A stretch of DNA of 64,000 nucleotides from Neolewinella agarilytica (GTDB taxonomy: Bacteria > Bacteroidota > Bacteroidia > Chitinophagales > Saprospiraceae). Of this stretch, positions 33,401 to 42,694 are shown one piece after another. Positions within the stretch are counted from its first letter, which is position 1, and each line of letters starts with the position of its first letter. The DNA lies in NCBI RefSeq assembly GCF_900110645.1, contig NZ_FOFB01000005.1, positions 1-64,000 on the forward strand, read 5' to 3'. A program made the position numbers and the translations under genes. The notes beneath the pieces were generated by a model that did not search any database, was not told the DNA's origin, and saw only the letters and a list, made by a program, of their open reading frames with translations.

Positions 33401-35800
33401 ATGCTAACCATTACCCTCGCGTACACCAGTGAAAATCAATCAACGGCTCATCGGCTGACCGGAGACCTGTCCTCTCACGTCAATTTTGAGCACGTGGTGG
33501 TGGGCAAAGCGAATGAAGGACCGGTGCTGGCCGACCTGTTGGAGCCGGTGGAAACGCCCGTGCTGGTGCTCATCAGCGATGATTTCCTGACGAACCCGAA
33601 TTGTATGCTGCGGGGGCGGAAGATCTTCGATGGTCAGAGAGAAACACTTCCCGTTTTTATCCGAAGCCATAGCTACGACGCGGCTGCGGATGAGGTGATC
33701 TCCCGACAAACCTCATTGGCTAACCAGGCGGAGGTAATGCATTATGTCAACCACTGGCAAGATCGCTACATCGACCTGCGCAGAGAGGCCGAAGAGCTTA
33801 CGGCCCAGGGGGGCGAATCATTCAAACAGTACCTGAAGAAAATTCGGGAAACGAGCACCCAGGCCGAAGAGCTGCTGCATTCACTCAAAGACAGCTGGTC
33901 ATTGACCGAGGCGCAGTTTGCGGCTAACCACTACCACCAGTTGTTCATTTTTGCGGAGCGACCCGCTCTGTGGGAGGAGTTCAAAACCTTTGAAGAAGCA
34001 CCTCCCATTGACGTGTCCGATATACCGGGGCTGAGTATGCTGGGCGCCGGAGCGCCGGTGCAGGGGGAGGTGGAAGAGCAGAGTTTGGTCAGTGAGGCGC
34101 AAACGCCGCCTCCGATGGATGATAATGATGGCCCGGAGCCACCCAAAGAAAAAGTTGCACCTATGCAGGGAATGGATGATCAGGCAGGCATCTGGATTGA
34201 ACGGGCCTGGGCATTGTTTGATGACGGAGATGCTGCCTCCGGCCTGGAACTCCTCAATGCGGGGCGCGAAGCCTTGCCCGACCAACTCAGTCTGCACTAC
34301 CACTACGCCTTATTGCTGGCGACCACTACCGGAGAAGCTACGGCCGCCCAGCGCGAAATCGAAGCGCTGCTGGACAAAAGCCCCGACCACCCCGATGCCC
34401 TTTTCCTCAACGGAGAATTGCACGAAGCAGGAGGTCGGTTCCAAAAAGCCAGAGACAACTGGGAGAACCTCAGCGACGTAGAACCCTTCTATCCGGACCT
34501 GAATTACCGCCTGGGGGTCTTGCTGGCGGATCACTTTCCGGAAGATTACCTGGATGCAGCGGCCTACCTCCGGCGGGCAACCAAAGCCAAAGAAGCTTCG
34601 GGAGATGCTTTTTACCGCTATGCCGTCCTGCTGGCAGGGCCGGTTGAACGCCGCAAAAAAGCCATCAAACAACTAAAAAAAGCCATTGAGATCAGTCCCT
34701 CTCACGCTGCCGCCCACTACCAATTGGCGGTCTTACTGCACGGACAAGGAGAACTCGTAGGCGCCCAAAACGCCTTCAAGACAGCGGTAGGGCTTGATCG
34801 TGCCTACGATACGCCCGTTAACCGACAGGCTTTCGCTTCGGCCCCGGCAGCAGTAGAAATGCCTGAAGTCGTGGTGGCGGGCACTCCCGCCGAAGAGGAT
34901 GCTCTGGCGTCCCTGAAAAAAAGCATTGCCGACCTGGAGGCCATGATTAAAGATCGGGACGCTGCTGCCGCGGAGTCTTCCCCTGCACCTGCGTCCTCGC
35001 CCAAAATCGGCTCCGGAAAAACCGTCTTCATCTCCGGCGCTACGGCTGGTATCGGCCGGGCTACCGCCCGCGCCCTGGCCGAAGACGGCTACCGCCTCAT
35101 TCTGCTTGGCCGGCGACGGGAAAGACTCTCAGAACTGGAAGCCGAGCTGCACGAAAAGCATGGCGTGGAAACTTATTTACTTAGCATTGACGTACGGGAC
35201 CGAGACGGCCTTACGGCAGCTATTGCCTCCCTGCCGGAAGCCTGGTCCACCATCGATGTGCTGATCAATAACGCCGGAAAGGCGAAAGGTGTAGACCCCA
35301 TCCATGAGGGAAGTCTTGATCACTGGGACGAAATGATCGACGTAAACCTGAAGGGCCTGTTGTACCTCACGCGCGCCATTACCCCGGGCATGGTGGCCCG
35401 GAAGAGCGGTATGGTGATCAACGTGGCCAGCACCGCAGGCAAGGAAGTTTACCCCAACGGAAATGTCTACTGCGCCACCAAACACGGGGTGGACGCTCTG
35501 ACCCGCGCTATGCGCCTAGACCTGGTCAAACACGGCATCCGGATCGGACAGGTCGCCCCCGCCATGGTGGAAGAAACGGAGTTCTCTCTCGTTCGCTACG
35601 ACGGCGACGCCGAACGTGCCAAAATCTACGGCGATTTTCAGCCCCTCCGCTCACCGGACGTGGCGGAATCGATTCGCTTTATGATCAACCAGCCCCGACA
35701 CGTGAACATCCTCGATATCGTTCTGCAAGGCACCCAGCAGGCCAGTTCTACGGTAGTAGACCGCAGCGGGCGGGAACGGTTCGCTCCGGAGGAGGAATAG
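33401..35800 (+). CDS. TIR-like / TPR / short-chain dehydrogenase fusion
   Basis: A 799-residue cytosolic fusion. Residues 1-150 resemble a TIR fold (ITLAYTSEN, TPVLVLISDDFL, ETLPVFIRSH); where TIR NADases have a Glu after the WC-type motif, this reads NCMLRGR, so activity is doubtful. Residues about 260-475 are TPR repeats. Residues about 540-780 are a classical SDR: TGxxxGxG variant SGATAGIG, INNAG, catalytic Ser in NVAST and YxxxK in YCATKHG. SDRs use NAD(P)H, and TIR domains bind or cleave NAD, so a nucleotide-linked role is conceivable but unproven. SDR and TPR calls are strong, TIR moderate. Confidence 0.8.
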   Translation: MLTITLAYTSENQSTAHRLTGDLSSHVNFEHVVVGKANEGPVLADLLEPVETPVLVLISDDFLTNPNCMLRGRKIFDGQRETLPVFIRSHSYDAAADEVISRQTSLANQAEVMHYVNHWQDRYIDLRREAEELTAQGGESFKQYLKKIRETSTQAEELLHSLKDSWSLTEAQFAANHYHQLFIFAERPALWEEFKTFEEAPPIDVSDIPGLSMLGAGAPVQGEVEEQSLVSEAQTPPPMDDNDGPEPPKEKVAPMQGMDDQAGIWIERAWALFDDGDAASGLELLNAGREALPDQLSLHYHYALLLATTTGEATAAQREIEALLDKSPDHPDALFLNGELHEAGGRFQKARDNWENLSDVEPFYPDLNYRLGVLLADHFPEDYLDAAAYLRRATKAKEASGDAFYRYAVLLAGPVERRKKAIKQLKKAIEISPSHAAAHYQLAVLLHGQGELVGAQNAFKTAVGLDRAYDTPVNRQAFASAPAAVEMPEVVVAGTPAEEDALASLKKSIADLEAMIKDRDAAAAESSPAPASSPKIGSGKTVFISGATAGIGRATARALAEDGYRLILLGRRRERLSELEAELHEKHGVETYLLSIDVRDRDGLTAAIASLPEAWSTIDVLINNAGKAKGVDPIHEGSLDHWDEMIDVNLKGLLYLTRAITPGMVARKSGMVINVASTAGKEVYPNGNVYCATKHGVDALTRAMRLDLVKHGIRIGQVAPAMVEETEFSLVRYDGDAERAKIYGDFQPLRSPDVAESIRFMINQPRHVNILDIVLQGTQQASSTVVDRSGRERFAPEEE
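34982..35001 (+). repeat. Dispersed 20-mer repeat in the TPR-SDR linker
   Basis: CCTGCACCTGCGTCCTCGCC, one change from consensus, encodes PAPASSP immediately before the SDR domain. Confidence 0.7.
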
Positions 35801-35824
35801 TCTTGTAGACGGTAGACGGCGATA

Positions 35825-35920
35825 CTACCGTTCTACCGTCTACCGTTCTACCGTCTACCGTTCTACCGTCTACCGTTCTACCGTCTACCGTTCTACCGTC
35901 TACCGTTCTACCGTCTACCG
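35825..35920. repeat. 15-bp minisatellite upstream of tmk
   Basis: More than six near-perfect units of TACCGTTCTACCGTC, themselves two 7-8-bp half units, end about 30 bp before the tmk start. There are no unique spacers, so it is not a CRISPR array. Confidence 0.9.
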
Positions 35921-35952
35921 CTCTACCATACTACCAAACTATCATACTCCCC

Positions 35953-36582
35953 ATGCGTCCACTCTTCATCGTCATCGAAGGCCTTGACGGCAGCGGCAAA
36001 ACCACCCAGATCGAAATGCTTCGCGACCGCTTTCAGGGTGGGGGAGCGGCCTGCCACCTGACGGCAGAGCCAACGGACCTGCCCACCGGGCGGCTGATCC
36101 GGTCTATCCTCCAACACGAAATTACCGCTAACCCCAAGACGGTGGCGGCGCTCTTCGCCGCCGACCGCATCGAGCATATTCATCATCCCGAACAGGGGAT
36201 GCTGGCCCAGCTGGCAGAGGGGTATCACGTGATTGCCAGCCGCTACTACTTCAGCAGCCTCGCCTACCAGAGCGAGTTCGCCGATCCGGGCTGGATCGCC
36301 CTGCTCAACATGGAAGCCAAACGAACCCTCCCCGCCGACGTCACCATCTTCCTGGACCTGGAGCCTGACCTCAGCATGGAACGCATCGCCGCCAGAGGCG
36401 AAGAAAAAGAACTCTTCGAAACGCGAGAGAAATTAACCCACGTCCGCGAAAGCTTTCACCTGGCCTTCGAGCATTTCGGAGAAGGCGAAAATATCCACAT
36501 TGTCGATGCCTCCCGGGATCCGGTGACGATTGCTGAGGAGATATGGGGGATTGTGGAGGGGGTGCTGGAAACTATCGAATAA
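35953..36582 (+). CDS. tmk: Thymidylate kinase
   Basis: A 209-residue dTMP kinase making dTDP for DNA synthesis. The P-loop FIVIEGLDGSGKTTQ is at the N-terminus, the DR-type motif is ASRYYFSSLAYQ and the LID segment is RIAARGEEKELFETRE. Length is normal. The 3' end overlaps by 11 bp the convergent nuclease-ATPase gene, and a 15-bp minisatellite lies directly upstream. Confidence 0.95.
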   Translation: MRPLFIVIEGLDGSGKTTQIEMLRDRFQGGGAACHLTAEPTDLPTGRLIRSILQHEITANPKTVAALFAADRIEHIHHPEQGMLAQLAEGYHVIASRYYFSSLAYQSEFADPGWIALLNMEAKRTLPADVTIFLDLEPDLSMERIAARGEEKELFETREKLTHVRESFHLAFEHFGEGENIHIVDASRDPVTIAEEIWGIVEGVLETIE

Positions 36583-39025
36583 TCCTTGAGACCCTCTCTG
36601 TATTAGCTGATATGTTACTAGAAATTGTTTCCCAGTCAAGATGATTCCCTAAGTCATGCTCTAGCCATATTTCATCGAGATATTTTTGGAAAAATGATAC
36701 GTTATTCACTCGAGCCCGAATGTCGCTTGAAGTCTTAATTATTTTTCTATTATCTGAATTAAATATAGGTGTGTCTATTATAATTGCATCTAGGTATGTG
36801 AATTGTTCGATTAATTTATCGATATGATAAGCTCCCAAACTTGTAACTCTTATCATTGATGGCATGTTGTCTTCACTAAATACGTCTCCTCTTCTCGTTG
36901 ATTCTATAAGTTTTCGAGATAGATTGTACGAGATTACATGGTCTATTTGCCCTACCGTAAATCCTAGCCCTTGTAATTCATTGTAAATTTTTTCAACAGT
37001 AATAAAACCATTGCTCTTCTTATTAGTAGATTGGTTTTTAACAATAGCCAAAAGTATTGGAGATATAAAATGCTCTTTTTTATCGTTACTTATAATGTCA
37101 AATACATTTGTAATAGTAGTATTGCTGGAATTGTAATAACTATTATCGCCAAATATGACAGCTCTTTGAAATTCGTGGAGAGGAATAAGGTAGGACCCAT
37201 CTTTTTCCTTTATATTTAATATTTTTTCTGTATTGACGTGCCCACTTCCTAGGAATAGTTTTACATAACCAATTGCAATTCTGACATTTCCATTTGAAAT
37301 GTTGTCAATGAATTCAAATAGGTCTGGATTTATTCTTAAAGAATATAGTAGTACTTCAATTAATTGGTCTAATTTATGAAAAGAAGTAGTGACCTGTGCA
37401 GACTTCAATTCTAATCTTCCTTGAGTTATATTTCTTGCAAATTCTAAACGTTTCAGAATGACATCGTCTACTCTTGGAGGTGCTATTGTGAATGCTTTTG
37501 GGTGGTACCCGGATAGGGCACCCTTTTTTAGCGATAAATGGAAGGTTTCAGGACGAAGCGCTAAGAATACCAGAACGGGCCAGCTGTTGGCAAGTTCTTC
37601 ACTTATCAAAAAAGCCTGCTGTTGAGTTTCGTAACTCCTTTGGTCACAATTGTCAAGAAATATTACGACTTGCTTCTTTCTTGCTTTAGTAATGTGATTA
37701 AATGCAACTAAGTAATGCTGAGGTCTATCGTTAACCTTAGAGGTTAAAAAGTCATATTCTTTTAAAAGTGCAGCCTTTTCGTCAATCTCAAATAGTCTTT
37801 TAATAGGCCCATTCTTAAATCTTTTTAGTTCTGAATGGTATGCACCTCTAACAAATCCATCGCTGTTTATGTCTATATCGTAATTGGATAATAGGATGTT
37901 GTATATTTCATCTAATATAGCTTCTCCTAAATCGACTTTGAGTATCGCACTTGACCCTAGATTTATTTTTAGGGCTATACTTTTGTTTATAACTTCCTTT
38001 GCTTCAACCTTCATTAAATTATCAATAAATGTAGATTTTCCAACACCTACATCACCGATCAACATGATAGGCCTTTTAGTCAAGCTATTTGCAAACATTT
38101 CTTTAAGGTCGCTAGATATGCCTTTTCGATTTGCAGCCTCATCGATTACAAAAGAACTTTCATTGTCTTCATATAGGTACTTGTATCTGCTAGTTAGTAT
38201 GTCTTTACTTAGGGATGCATACTTGGAAAGTGCGCCACTCTTGGCATAGCATTCTTTTAAGAAAATTTCTTCTATTTCTGATTCGTTGAGTACATCCTCT
38301 AGGACTAACTCGCTTAAAAGTTGCATCTCCGTCTGGAAATTGTTTCTGCCCTTTATTCCGGGATAAACAGGAATTCTAGAAGATTTTTTAGGGGGTAAAT
38401 TTTCAATAGACTTGCCTAAAAGTGAATATTTTAAATATTTTTCACTAATTCCAGAGTACGAAAACGAATTCCAAAATTCCTTGTAATGATTTTTAATTCT
38501 ATCAAATGAATCAAAAACTATTGCATTGCCCTCTAGAGGTGGGGTCCCATCAGTTCTGTTTGCAATGAATCCAACGAATTGCCAGCCATTTGAAACAATT
38601 CCAATTTCAACTCCTCTTTCTTGGCAATATCCTCGAACTTGGTCTAATGCAATTTTTAAATCTTTATGATCTCTACATAATGATTTAAGCGAATAAATTA
38701 GCCGGTTATGTTTTACTGGGAGTTCGAAGGATAGACCTTCTTTTTTCGCCTCTAAGATTGCTAACCTTCGAGTAGACTTGAGGACATAATCAGCATATTC
38801 ACCGTTGTGCGATTCTTCAGCTATAATATTTTCAGGTTCCCAGTTCAACACTTCTTTCAGGATGACATCAATAAGGTGAAGTCTCGTAGTCGCTTCGTTC
38901 CTTGTCATGTCACTTAGTTTATACCATCTAATCAGCTCTTCTAGACTTAATAAACCTTGTTCGTAGAAACTTTCTATTTCGGACATGCGATGTTTTTGAA
39001 AATTTGTAAGAAAAATTGTTGACAT
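36572..39025 (-). CDS. HsdR-N-like nuclease fused to P-loop ATPase
   Basis: About 817 residues from the ATG at 39025 (a TTG at 39073 is less likely; an ATG at 38986 is also possible). Residues about 40-190 resemble the type I restriction HsdR N-terminal PD-(D/E)xK fold: Asp79 in EYADYVL, Glu92 and Lys94 in LAILEAKK. A P-loop NTPase follows, with Walker A GDVGVGKST (Lys330) and Walker B VVIFLDNCD (Asp458), and a C-terminal helical, probably winged-helix part. No methylase or specificity gene is nearby. The gene is far AT-richer than both neighbours. Nuclease-ATPase singletons of this build are frequent in anti-phage defence, which is inference here. Confidence 0.72.
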   Translation of the reverse strand: MSTIFLTNFQKHRMSEIESFYEQGLLSLEELIRWYKLSDMTRNEATTRLHLIDVILKEVLNWEPENIIAEESHNGEYADYVLKSTRRLAILEAKKEGLSFELPVKHNRLIYSLKSLCRDHKDLKIALDQVRGYCQERGVEIGIVSNGWQFVGFIANRTDGTPPLEGNAIVFDSFDRIKNHYKEFWNSFSYSGISEKYLKYSLLGKSIENLPPKKSSRIPVYPGIKGRNNFQTEMQLLSELVLEDVLNESEIEEIFLKECYAKSGALSKYASLSKDILTSRYKYLYEDNESSFVIDEAANRKGISSDLKEMFANSLTKRPIMLIGDVGVGKSTFIDNLMKVEAKEVINKSIALKINLGSSAILKVDLGEAILDEIYNILLSNYDIDINSDGFVRGAYHSELKRFKNGPIKRLFEIDEKAALLKEYDFLTSKVNDRPQHYLVAFNHITKARKKQVVIFLDNCDQRSYETQQQAFLISEELANSWPVLVFLALRPETFHLSLKKGALSGYHPKAFTIAPPRVDDVILKRLEFARNITQGRLELKSAQVTTSFHKLDQLIEVLLYSLRINPDLFEFIDNISNGNVRIAIGYVKLFLGSGHVNTEKILNIKEKDGSYLIPLHEFQRAVIFGDNSYYNSSNTTITNVFDIISNDKKEHFISPILLAIVKNQSTNKKSNGFITVEKIYNELQGLGFTVGQIDHVISYNLSRKLIESTRRGDVFSEDNMPSMIRVTSLGAYHIDKLIEQFTYLDAIIIDTPIFNSDNRKIIKTSSDIRARVNNVSFFQKYLDEIWLEHDLGNHLDWETISSNISANTERVSRIIR

Positions 39026-39318
39026 TAGTCTGAATGAAAAATCATCACTCAATGCCCTTTCTATAGGCTTCAATCAATTTACTCGCGTAAAACTCAGCGG
39101 TCGTCCACAAAATAAACTAAATTCGGCATCCATAACAAAGCCGCAGAGAGAAAAAGGAGGAATAGGTCCCAAATGGGTCTTTTATTTGTTTCAATATGTC
39201 TTTTGTGCCGGGAAATGACATGCTTTTCCTGATATTGTAATAACTAAACAGCAAGCTTAACTTGACTTCCATCTCCTTATTTACCCCTAAATTATCCTCC
39301 TACTAATCCAGGGTCATC

Positions 39319-40413
39319 ATGCTAAAGAACAGAATTGAATCCATCGATATCCTGCGGGGTATTACCATTGCCGCCATGATGCTGGTGAATAATCCGGGGA
39401 GTTGGGGCAGCGTCTATGCGCCGCTGCTGCACGCGGAGTGGCACGGCTATACGCCGACGGATCTGGTTTTTCCTTTCTTCCTGTTCATCGTAGGTTGTTC
39501 CATTGCCTTTTCTTACAGCGGCAAAACGGCCAGCGGGGCGACTTACGGAAAGATTAGCGTGCGGGCGCTGAAGTTGATCGGCCTGGGACTGTTTCTGGGG
39601 GCGTTTACTCTTAATTTTCCCTTTGTCAAAGACTTTGCGGACATCCGCTTTCCGGGTGTTTTACAGCGTATCGGACTGGCCTTTTTCTTTGCGGCTTTGA
39701 TCGCCCTGCACGGGAACTGGAAAGTGGTGCTGGGCACCGTTGCCGCCCTGTTGCTGGGTTATTGGGGCATCATGGGTTTTCTGCCGCTGCCGGATGGCAG
39801 CGCGCCGACCTACGAGCGAGCGCCCAACAATTGGGCAATGTATCTCGACAAAGCCATCCTGGGCTCCCACACCTGGCAGCCGGATTATGACCCGGAGGGC
39901 CTGCTCAGTACCCTGCCGAGTATTGCTTCTGCTCTGATCGGTGTGTTGGTTGGGCGGATGTTTCTTTCCGGACGCAAGGATAAGCTGCGGGTGCTGCTGA
40001 TGGCAGGCGCCGGCATGCTGGCCGCCGGCCACCTTTGGAATACGGTGTTCCCGATCAATAAGGCCCTCTGGACGAGCAGTTTCGTGCTGGTAACCGCAGG
40101 CTGGGCCTGCCTGCTGCTGGGGCTGATCTACTATTTACGGGACGTGCGGCAACTCCAATTCGGAGAGCTCTTCAAAAGGGTGGGGGCGAATGCCCTGATT
40201 CTCTACTTTTTGTCGAGCTTCATCGCTAAGGTGTTTGGCCGTCTGAAGGTAACTGAAGACAGCTCCCTGCATGGCTGGATGTACCAAACGATTTACGTCC
40301 ACGATTTCCTCCCGCCAAAGCTGAGCAGCTTGCTGTATGGACTGACGGTGGTGGCTTTTTATCTGTGGCTCGGAAACCTGTTGTACAGGCGGGGAATATT
40401 CTTCAAAGTGTGA
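39319..40413 (+). CDS. HGSNAT/DUF5009-like membrane acyltransferase
   Basis: A 364-residue integral membrane protein with about 10 hydrophobic segments. The N-terminus IESIDILRGITIAAMMLVNN and the DLVFPFFLFIVGCSIAFS segment match the heparan-alpha-glucosaminide N-acetyltransferase-like family, whose eukaryotic member transfers acetyl from cytosolic acetyl-CoA to amino sugars across a membrane. The bacterial substrate is unknown. A MITE has inserted directly after its stop codon. Confidence 0.85.
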   Translation: MLKNRIESIDILRGITIAAMMLVNNPGSWGSVYAPLLHAEWHGYTPTDLVFPFFLFIVGCSIAFSYSGKTASGATYGKISVRALKLIGLGLFLGAFTLNFPFVKDFADIRFPGVLQRIGLAFFFAALIALHGNWKVVLGTVAALLLGYWGIMGFLPLPDGSAPTYERAPNNWAMYLDKAILGSHTWQPDYDPEGLLSTLPSIASALIGVLVGRMFLSGRKDKLRVLLMAGAGMLAAGHLWNTVFPINKALWTSSFVLVTAGWACLLLGLIYYLRDVRQLQFGELFKRVGANALILYFLSSFIAKVFGRLKVTEDSSLHGWMYQTIYVHDFLPPKLSSLLYGLTVVAFYLWLGNLLYRRGIFFKV

Positions 40414-40420
40414 GGTAAGG

Positions 40421-40628
40421 CAGGGCAAACGCATCAAACTTCGTTTGCTACGTTTTTGATTGGCGATTGGCGATTTGCTTCGCAGTACTTCGTGCTCTCG
40501 ATATTTGATTAGCTTCGCTGAGCCCTTCGGGGTTCTTGATTTGCTACCGCAAGTGACAGCTCACTGCGTTCGATCGAAACAAAAATCAACTATTAGATTA
40601 CAGTTTTAGATTTGATGCGTTTGCCCTG
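40421..40628. mobile_element. MITE with perfect 18-bp ends and 9-bp target duplication
   Basis: CAGGGCAAACGCATCAAA at 40421-40438 is perfectly repeated, inverted, at 40611-40628. The element is flanked by identical GAGGTAAGG at 40412-40420 and 40629-40637. At 208 bp with no transposase it needs a helper. CAGGG-type ends and 8-10-bp duplications recall ISAs1 elements, a tentative link. The left duplication includes two bases of the preceding stop codon. Confidence 0.9.
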
Positions 40629-40653
40629 GAGGTAAGGATAAGGACGCCTTGTG

Positions 40654-42435
40654 TTATTGCTGCAGCACTATGCGTCCGGCAACGGTTTTTCCCTTCGTGC
40701 TATGCAAGCGGTAGAGGTAAACACCCGGCCTTAGACCGGAAGCAGTCAGATTCAGATGAAGCTGGCTGCCCCGACCGGGTAATACAAGGAGTTGTCTGCC
40801 AGCCAGGTCATATACTTCTAATTGATCAATACCGGCAGGATTCGGCAGGCGGAAACGCACTTCCCCCGGGCTAGGATTGGGGTATACTTCCAGACCAATG
40901 GTAGCGGGCGCGTCGGGTGTCTGGGTACTGACCAGTACGGAAGGTGTGCATTCTTCGTCGTAGAAATCCTTTATCTGTTTAGCCGCAGCAAAAATGGCCG
41001 TAGTGTCCGGGCAGGAATCGGTAGGGTAATCTACCCCGAAGATGGTAGTTACTGCCAGGGTGAAACCGGTCACTTCTCCTGGCTGCAATTCATAGGGGCC
41101 GGTCGCATAAACCTGGCGGATGTCGGCAATTCCGGGAGGGAGGTTACACTGCGACCAGGGTACTCCATTTGCCTCCTGTCCATCAAAGACAAACAGGGTG
41201 GTGTCACTGCCATCCTGATAACCGCTGCCTCCCCGGGTAATGGGAGTTCCGTCCGCCCACAGCCCCCGCAGCGTGCTGTAGTAATCGACTGCTACTCTGG
41301 GCGAAGTAGTTCCCGGCGCCGGCGGGTTCAGGTCAGCGCGGTAAATATTCGTGACGGAACGCATCAAAGGATCTTCCACCTCCGTGTTTCCACCGCCAAC
41401 ATCGGAGCGAACAACCTGGAAAATGTTTACCGGAGCAGTATTGCCGTAGGACGCCACGCCACCTTCACAAGTTTCGGGCTCCAAACCGTTTTGGTTGTAC
41501 ACATAATACAGCTCGTGTTCGGGAGAGCTTCCCACCAGGTCGTTCGTGAAGCAGCCGAGGTCAGAGTCGATCCAGTGTCCGGCGTAAAGATTCAGGGCGT
41601 CCTCCTGGGCGCGGTTGATGATTTTGTAGTCGTAGAAGGTTGTCCGGTGCAGAATACTGTCGTTGGAGGCAATGGCGTAGGCAAGCAGATGGATTTCGGC
41701 CTGCAATGGTGAAACCGTACCACTCTCCTCATGAGGAGCACCAGCGTCATTGAATACCCCCCAAACAGCCTGATCTCCGCAGAATAGCGGGTAATCTCCA
41801 TTGCGCGGGTCGTAGATTCCGTCAAGGTCCACATCAAAAAACGGGGCCAGCCCCTGCGGGCTAAGGGGGAGTGTAAATCCATATACTCCCTCAAAGTTGG
41901 GGTTGCCTGCGCCCGGCCAGCCCAGTACCTCCAGGGGGATTCGGTTGAAGGGGATGGGAAGATTGTCTTCAGCAACAGCTTCTGCGTAAACGGTCTGGAA
42001 AATATCAACGGTCGTTCGGTTTACTTTGAATAGTCGGTCCCAATCGGAGCAATCGCCTTCTACCGGCAGCCCCTCATCGCTTAGGGGGCCAGGGTAGTAA
42101 TCGAAATTTCCCTGGCCGCGGCCATACTGTTGGGCGGCGATTTTGAGTCCTCCACCGGGGTCCTCCGCACCAAGCCAGAGCCCCCCGGCAAAGATGGCTA
42201 CAGCAGGGTTGCTGGCAGGAGAGTCTGCACTGGCGGTGACTTCATAACGGCCATCCTGACCGTCGAACCAAAGGTCGCCACCATTGGTGATGAGCGCGCG
42301 GACACCGTTGATGTCCAGATATTCCGTGGCGGTCGGGTTGGCACAATCCGTAGACCGTTGCTGAGCGGTAAGCGCAGAATGCAGAACGAAAATGAGGAGA
42401 ACTGAGAGTGTGCTTTTGCGGTACAGGGTAGTCAT
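40654..42435 (-). CDS. Secreted T9SS cargo protein of unknown function
   Basis: A 593-residue protein with signal peptide VLLIFVLHSALTAQQ. The last 80 residues are a type A T9SS sorting domain: VYPNPSPGEVRF, LEVYDLAGRQL, PGVYLYRLHSTKG and a final basic strand, which directs export through the outer membrane. The main part holds repeated phrases such as FFDVDLDGIYDPRNGDYP, which give Ca-binding-like Asp clusters, and is common in Saprospiria proteins without known function. No enzyme motif is seen. Confidence 0.82.
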   Translation of the reverse strand: MTTLYRKSTLSVLLIFVLHSALTAQQRSTDCANPTATEYLDINGVRALITNGGDLWFDGQDGRYEVTASADSPASNPAVAIFAGGLWLGAEDPGGGLKIAAQQYGRGQGNFDYYPGPLSDEGLPVEGDCSDWDRLFKVNRTTVDIFQTVYAEAVAEDNLPIPFNRIPLEVLGWPGAGNPNFEGVYGFTLPLSPQGLAPFFDVDLDGIYDPRNGDYPLFCGDQAVWGVFNDAGAPHEESGTVSPLQAEIHLLAYAIASNDSILHRTTFYDYKIINRAQEDALNLYAGHWIDSDLGCFTNDLVGSSPEHELYYVYNQNGLEPETCEGGVASYGNTAPVNIFQVVRSDVGGGNTEVEDPLMRSVTNIYRADLNPPAPGTTSPRVAVDYYSTLRGLWADGTPITRGGSGYQDGSDTTLFVFDGQEANGVPWSQCNLPPGIADIRQVYATGPYELQPGEVTGFTLAVTTIFGVDYPTDSCPDTTAIFAAAKQIKDFYDEECTPSVLVSTQTPDAPATIGLEVYPNPSPGEVRFRLPNPAGIDQLEVYDLAGRQLLVLPGRGSQLHLNLTASGLRPGVYLYRLHSTKGKTVAGRIVLQQ

Positions 42436-42524
42436 GGTGTATGGGGTTTACCTTTTGAAGGTAAGTCAATACTCCACGACGGGGCAGTCAGTATTCAGGT
42501 TCTGGCAGGTGTCCGACATTTTTT

Positions 42525-42544
42525 GGCGCGGTCGCAGGTGCAGG
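42525..42544 (-). repeat. Dispersed 20-mer repeat, inverted pair, first arm
   Basis: One mismatch to consensus on the minus strand. It faces the copy at 42608-42629 and could pair with it over a 63-base loop. Confidence 0.75.
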
Positions 42545-42607
42545 GGGGAGTTGGCCGTTCGTTCTCCGCGACAATGCTTTGCCCGCTGAACGCTGCCCTT
42601 TAACCAG

Positions 42608-42629
42608 CCCTTGCACCTGCGTCCGCGCC
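42608..42629 (+). repeat. Dispersed 20-mer repeat, inverted pair, second arm
   Basis: Contains the exact consensus CTTGCACCTGCGTCCGCGCC, upstream of the minus-strand T9SS gene and downstream of the TPR lipoprotein gene. Confidence 0.8.
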
Positions 42630-42694
42630 CTGATTTATTGCTGTTCGCTAAAACAATAAAGCCGGATGGAAAAAACCAACCTTTACTGCTTATT

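Noticed and set aside
33401-33850. Calling the N-terminus of the SDR fusion an active TIR NADase
   Set aside because: The expected catalytic Glu is replaced in NCMLRGR, so only TIR-like fold is claimed.
35825-35920. Possible CRISPR array
   Set aside because: Units are directly joined, without spacers, and no cas genes are present. The same holds for 48256-48388.
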